From contig NZ_PVZB01000014.1 of the NCBI RefSeq assembly GCF_003002025.1, positions 186,001 through 250,000 of the forward strand: a stretch of DNA of 64,000 nucleotides, read 5' to 3'. The number at the start of each line of letters is the position of its first letter. Within the stretch, counting starts at the first letter, position 1. This document shows, piece by piece, positions 60,883-64,000 of this stretch. Under the pieces are notes generated by a model that was not told the DNA's origin, did not search any database, and worked only from the letters and a program-made list of their open reading frames with translations. A program made the position numbers and the translations under genes. This DNA is from Paraburkholderia sp. BL25I1N1 (lineage in GTDB: Bacteria > Pseudomonadota > Gammaproteobacteria > Burkholderiales > Burkholderiaceae).

Positions 60883-62685
60883 TCACAACAAGCCGAACAC
60901 TGCCACGCCGTTAGTCGCGCCGACATATACCTTGCCGCGCGCGATCATCGGCGTGATGAATTTGTTGCCCGCGCCCCATTGATCGCGCGTGCCGGCCTGG
61001 TTGCTGTTGTACAACTCGACAGCAAGATTGCCCGCGTTATAGGCATGCAAAGCGCCGGTCGTGCCGTTTTCCGCCGCCCAGACTATCCCATTGCTCGCGC
61101 CGTTCGCCGATACGGCTGGCGTCGCCCCCGGATAGGGGAACGTGGTCGGGCTCCTCGATGCGGCCGTCGTCGCGAGAAACGCCCCCGAGACCGGCAATGC
61201 TTTCAGGTTGTCGTTCAGGCCGCCGTAATAGACCACGCCATTGTAGTAAGCGGGCGATCCCCAGATGCCACCGGCCAGCGTACCGATCAGCTCCTGCCAG
61301 ATATTGTTCGACGTCGGGTTGAATTTGCCCATTGAATCGCGATCGACGACGTAGATGTGGTTGTCCTTGCCGGCCGCCACCGCCAGATGCTTGACGACGC
61401 CGCTTGCCGTGGTCTGATCCGGCAGGACCATCGCGCCACCCGAGCCGAAATCGTTGTCGGTGGCCGCTTGCGTGACGACATCCGACATCGCGAAATAGTC
61501 GGTGACCTGCAGAGTGCCCAACGAGAGCTTCATCATCGAGTCGCCGAAGTCGCCGTCGACCGGAAAACCCGCCGCGTTCAGCGTGGTGCCGAACGTGCCG
61601 TTGCCGTCCACGACGTAGAGCGACGTGCCGTCCGACGCCATGCCCGAGCCGGCCATCCAGATCGAGCCCTGACTGCCGTTCGGCGTGATGTTGAGCACGC
61701 TGGTCTGTTTCAGCGTGCCGGCGCTATACACCATCATCCAGCCGGTGTACGAACCCCCCATGCAGTGCGCGGTCCACCCCATGTAGATGTTGCCGCCGAC
61801 CAGCGTGAGTGCGGCGCGCTCCGTATGCAGCGACGGGTTGAAGGTAATCACACCGTTGACGCTGCCCGCGCCGTTGCCCGGATAAGTCGCCGCGATTTCC
61901 GTCGGGCCGCCGAGCACTTCGGCGCCGGTGGCCAGATCGAGCGCGTGCAGCCTGTGATGGTAGCCGCCGCCGCTGTCCTTCGTCATGGCCACGGCATACA
62001 GCACGCCATTCGTGCCGCGACTGCGGTCGATGACCGGCGTCGACGTAATGCCGATCTCGGGGGTGATGTCCGGGCATCCGTGGTCGTCGCTGGGCGTTTC
62101 ACCGCTGCCGATCAACGAGACCTTCCACAGTTGCGCGAAAGAGGCGGCGTCGTACGCGTAGACGCTATCGTGTTCGGTGACCACGTACACCACGTCGTGC
62201 GCCGTGCCGCCGATCGACAGACTGGTGACGAAGAGCGGCTGCCCGTCGACCTTGCCGTCCGCGGCAAGAAACGCGACTTTGCCGAAGCTCGCCGAATTGA
62301 CGTTCGCCGGCGTGAGGGTGGTCTCGGCGAGCATCTGACCAGTGCGGCCGATATCGTTGTGATGCATGAGGACGTCGGTGGCGTAGGCCGTCACCGCTGA
62401 CGGCGTGCTGCCGGTGCCGGTTGTTCCAGTGCCGGTGCCGTTGGTCGAGCCGGTGCCCGAACCTGTACCGCTGCTGCCTGTGCTACCCGAACCTGAATCC
62501 GAGCCGCCCGATGTGCCGCTTCCGCTTCCGCTCGCCGACCCGGAGCCCACCCCGGACGTGCCGCCAGAACCACCGCCGCCACACGACGCGAAACAGGAGG
62601 CGACGGCGATCAGCGCCACTATCGTGCCCCGACGGGTCCACGCGCCCAGCCCGGAGGCCTCAACGCCAGCTTGCGAGATTCGCAT
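60883..62685 (-). CDS. Lipoprotein with PQQ-type beta-propeller
   Basis: 600 residues. A lipoprotein signal with lipobox FASC (Cys35) is followed by some 65 residues of Gly/Ser/Thr repeats, a flexible tether whose DNA is repetitive. The rest has repeated blades such as DVVYVVTEHDSVYAYDAAS, GVLYAVAMT, HRLHALDLATG and HIYVVDRDS, i.e. PQQ-like propeller repeats. No PQQ-enzyme catalytic residues were identified; it may be a scaffold or sugar-binding protein. GAGG precedes MRISQAGVE. Convergent with the NYN gene. Confidence 0.88.
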   Translation of the reverse strand: MRISQAGVEASGLGAWTRRGTIVALIAVASCFASCGGGGSGGTSGVGSGSASGSGSGTSGGSDSGSGSTGSSGTGSGTGSTNGTGTGTTGTGSTPSAVTAYATDVLMHHNDIGRTGQMLAETTLTPANVNSASFGKVAFLAADGKVDGQPLFVTSLSIGGTAHDVVYVVTEHDSVYAYDAASFAQLWKVSLIGSGETPSDDHGCPDITPEIGITSTPVIDRSRGTNGVLYAVAMTKDSGGGYHHRLHALDLATGAEVLGGPTEIAATYPGNGAGSVNGVITFNPSLHTERAALTLVGGNIYMGWTAHCMGGSYTGWMMVYSAGTLKQTSVLNITPNGSQGSIWMAGSGMASDGTSLYVVDGNGTFGTTLNAAGFPVDGDFGDSMMKLSLGTLQVTDYFAMSDVVTQAATDNDFGSGGAMVLPDQTTASGVVKHLAVAAGKDNHIYVVDRDSMGKFNPTSNNIWQELIGTLAGGIWGSPAYYNGVVYYGGLNDNLKALPVSGAFLATTAASRSPTTFPYPGATPAVSANGASNGIVWAAENGTTGALHAYNAGNLAVELYNSNQAGTRDQWGAGNKFITPMIARGKVYVGATNGVAVFGLL

Positions 62686-62944
62686 GATCGCCTCGTCTCC
62701 TGAACGGCGCGACGGTCGGCTGCGCACAACGACGGGTGCGCGCCGTGACTCAGTCGCGAGCCGCAAGAGAAGAGTCCGCCACGCGCGGCTCCCGCTCGCT
62801 GAATACCTTCATCGCACTTACGGCTGATTAACCGTACGCCGTTTGCAAAGGCGTTTATCGCCATCGTGTCGCCTCTCTCCGCCATCCGAGGCAATACATG
62901 AGGGCGACGCGATTCAGCGGATGAGTGTGCCCCGCGGAATTCGA

Positions 62945-63520
62945 TCAGTAGTACGGATAGGGGGAATACATTACCGGCGGCGGCCCGTAGTAACGCGGCG
63001 GCGGCGCAACATATACCGGTTGCGGCGCGTACACAGGCTGCGGCACGTAGACCGGCACTTGCGGTTGCGAAATCGTATTGCCCTTGGACGTCATGCACTG
63101 CGCGTATGCCGCGTCGTACTGCGCCTGAAGGCTACCGCCGGCATACTGCGCGCCGTTCGCGCCGGCGGCGCCGCCGACCAGCAAGCCGCTGCCCGCGCCA
63201 ATCGCCGCACCCGCGCCGGCATTGCCCGCCGCCGCGCCGATGAGCGCACCGACAGCGGCACCGCCGAGCGTGCCAATAGCCGCGCTGTTGACGCTGTTCG
63301 TGGTCGCGGCCTGCGAGGCGCCGGTCGCGTTGGTCGAGCGATACGCGTAGTCGCGACAGGTGTAGTCGTCCTGCTGGAACTGATCGAGCGGCTCGCCGCT
63401 GCGCGGCAGCGCGACGATGGAAGGACCACTCGGCGGCGCCACCGCGCAACCGCCGAGGAGCGCGAGCGCGACCGCTGCCACAGGCAGTGCGACGCGTATC
63501 GATTTAGGACTTGAGATCAT
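62945..63520 (-). CDS. Glycine-zipper lipoprotein with Pro/Tyr-rich tail
   Basis: 191 residues. Lipobox LLGGC (Cys25) indicates an outer-membrane or periplasmic lipoprotein. After a short charged region (QFQQDDYTCRDYAYR) comes a Gly/Ala-rich glycine zipper (GTLGGAAVGALIGAAAGNAG), which inserts in or packs against membranes. It ends in a Pro/Tyr/Val-rich tail (QPVYAPQPVYVAPPPRYY). Two Cys in the mature part could bond. Function unknown; such proteins are common envelope components in Burkholderia. Confidence 0.85.
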   Translation of the reverse strand: MISSPKSIRVALPVAAVALALLGGCAVAPPSGPSIVALPRSGEPLDQFQQDDYTCRDYAYRSTNATGASQAATTNSVNSAAIGTLGGAAVGALIGAAAGNAGAGAAIGAGSGLLVGGAAGANGAQYAGGSLQAQYDAAYAQCMTSKGNTISQPQVPVYVPQPVYAPQPVYVAPPPRYYGPPPVMYSPYPYY

Positions 63521-63905
63521 GGTGGCGCACGTTTCTTCATAGGGAAACCATACGTTAGGCCAATTTACGCGTGCTTTGTTTACGAGATAGTTACCGTATT
63601 TTTTCCGCCGCCATCCGGACGCGGCGTCGGCAGGCTGAATGCCAATTGGAAGGTCTGGCGCCGTTACGAACTGTGACAAGATTCAGGCGGCGTGTCGTGT
63701 GAAAAGCAATCCTATGCATCTCTGGCGGAGGCCGAGACAGGACGCTTCGACGCACCTGTGCGCGCCAGCAAGCCAGACCAGGCCAGAAAAAAAGAAAGCC
63801 CTCGCATGCGAGGGCTTTCTTCCAGCAACTTCCAGGGAGCCTGACGCTCGACGCCGTGACCGGATCATCCCGCCAGCAGCGCTGCCTTCAAACTCACCGG
63901 CAAAC
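63521..63905. other. Intergenic region between the glycine-zipper lipoprotein and sodB
   Basis: No gene seen. It contains the sodB terminator. The AT-rich stretch around 63540-63605 is the likely promoter region of the lipoprotein gene on the minus strand, but no clear elements were fixed. Confidence 0.5.
63788..63820 (-). terminator. Rho-independent terminator of sodB
   Basis: A perfect 26-bp palindrome (GAAAGCCCTCGCA and its complement) followed on the minus strand by a T-run, about 85 bases past the sodB stop. Confidence 0.85.
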
Positions 63906-64000
63906 TCACGCGAAGTTCTTCGACGCGAATGCCCAGTTGACGATGTTCCAATACGCTTCGACGAACTTCGGACGCGCATTGCGATAGTCGATGTAGTAGG
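63906..64000 (-). CDS. sodB: Superoxide dismutase (Fe), C-terminal end only
   Basis: The last 31 codons before a TGA, running off the window. The translation reads YYIDYRNARPKFVEAYW, then NIVNWAFASKNFA. This matches the C-terminus of Fe-SodB, where YYIDYRNARP follows the metal-binding D-x-W-EHA motif outside the window. Too short for an open-reading-frame filter but unmistakable. Confidence 0.9.
   Translation of the reverse strand, partial: YYIDYRNARPKFVEAYWNIVNWAFASKNFA

Noticed and set aside
63683..63979. 98-codon minus-strand frame at the right end
   Set aside because: Runs through the sodB terminator palindrome and overlaps the sodB end in another frame.

Overview
The window looks like part of the main chromosome of a Burkholderia-group betaproteobacterium, most probably Paraburkholderia. 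The reasons are the high GC, the protein sequences I recognise, and the neighbourhoods purN-rsmB, ribF-ileS-lspA, clpS-clpA and nadB beside nadCA. I see no tRNA, rRNA, CRISPR array, insertion sequence or prophage. Nearly all of it reads as vertically inherited housekeeping genome. Species level is inference only.

Layout. 1-5.6 kb: end of a GNAT acetyltransferase gene, then a minus-strand branched-chain amino acid ABC operon (binding lipoprotein, livH, livM, livG, livF). 6-13.2 kb: ispH with fkpB, radC, the ribosomal pair rpmB-rpmG, and NAD biosynthesis (nadB facing nadA-nadC). 13.2-18 kb: a DesB-type desaturase, an MscS-like channel, rsmB and purN. 18-25.5 kb: a plus-strand run ribF, ileS, lspA, coaBC, a luciferase-like oxidoreductase and dut. 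25.9-28.4 kb: a large protein of unknown function split by a frameshift. 28.5-34.4 kb: clpS-clpA, a cold-shock gene, a glycosyltransferase-like gene and icd. 34.7-40.8 kb: rluE, a tiny Ala/Lys-rich exported protein, a DUF192 protein, an fusA gene outside the str operon, a cupin and a NiCoT metal transporter. 41-47.5 kb: a four-gene peptide-type ABC importer and a Rap1a/Tai-like protein. 47.5-55.7 kb: accessory metabolism and regulation, namely an aldo/keto reductase, a GntR/UTRA regulator, a family III CoA transferase divergent from a citrate synthase-like enzyme carrying a DNA-binding domain, a DUF2917 gene divergent from a MocR regulator, and an MFS exporter. 55.9-64 kb: a degenerate EAL protein, an ECF sigma factor with a fused C-terminal domain, a stand-alone clpP, a NYN/OST-HTH protein with a histone H1-like tail, two lipoproteins, and the 3' end of sodB.

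The strongest new observation is between the ECF sigma gene and clpP. Two divergent copies of TGTCAC(A/G)-N16-CGTC, the promoter form described for ECF41-type sigma factors, lie there, one pointing at each gene. This predicts an autoregulated sigma factor that switches on a ClpP paralogue. Other points worth checking are the paired palindromes between the CoA transferase and the HTH-citrate synthase, a TCTTAT/ATAAGA operator-like array upstream of icd, a leader hairpin before the NYN gene, a 10-bp inverted repeat at the MocR promoter, an internal terminator in the liv operon, and the single-base frameshift in the 25.9-28.4 kb gene.
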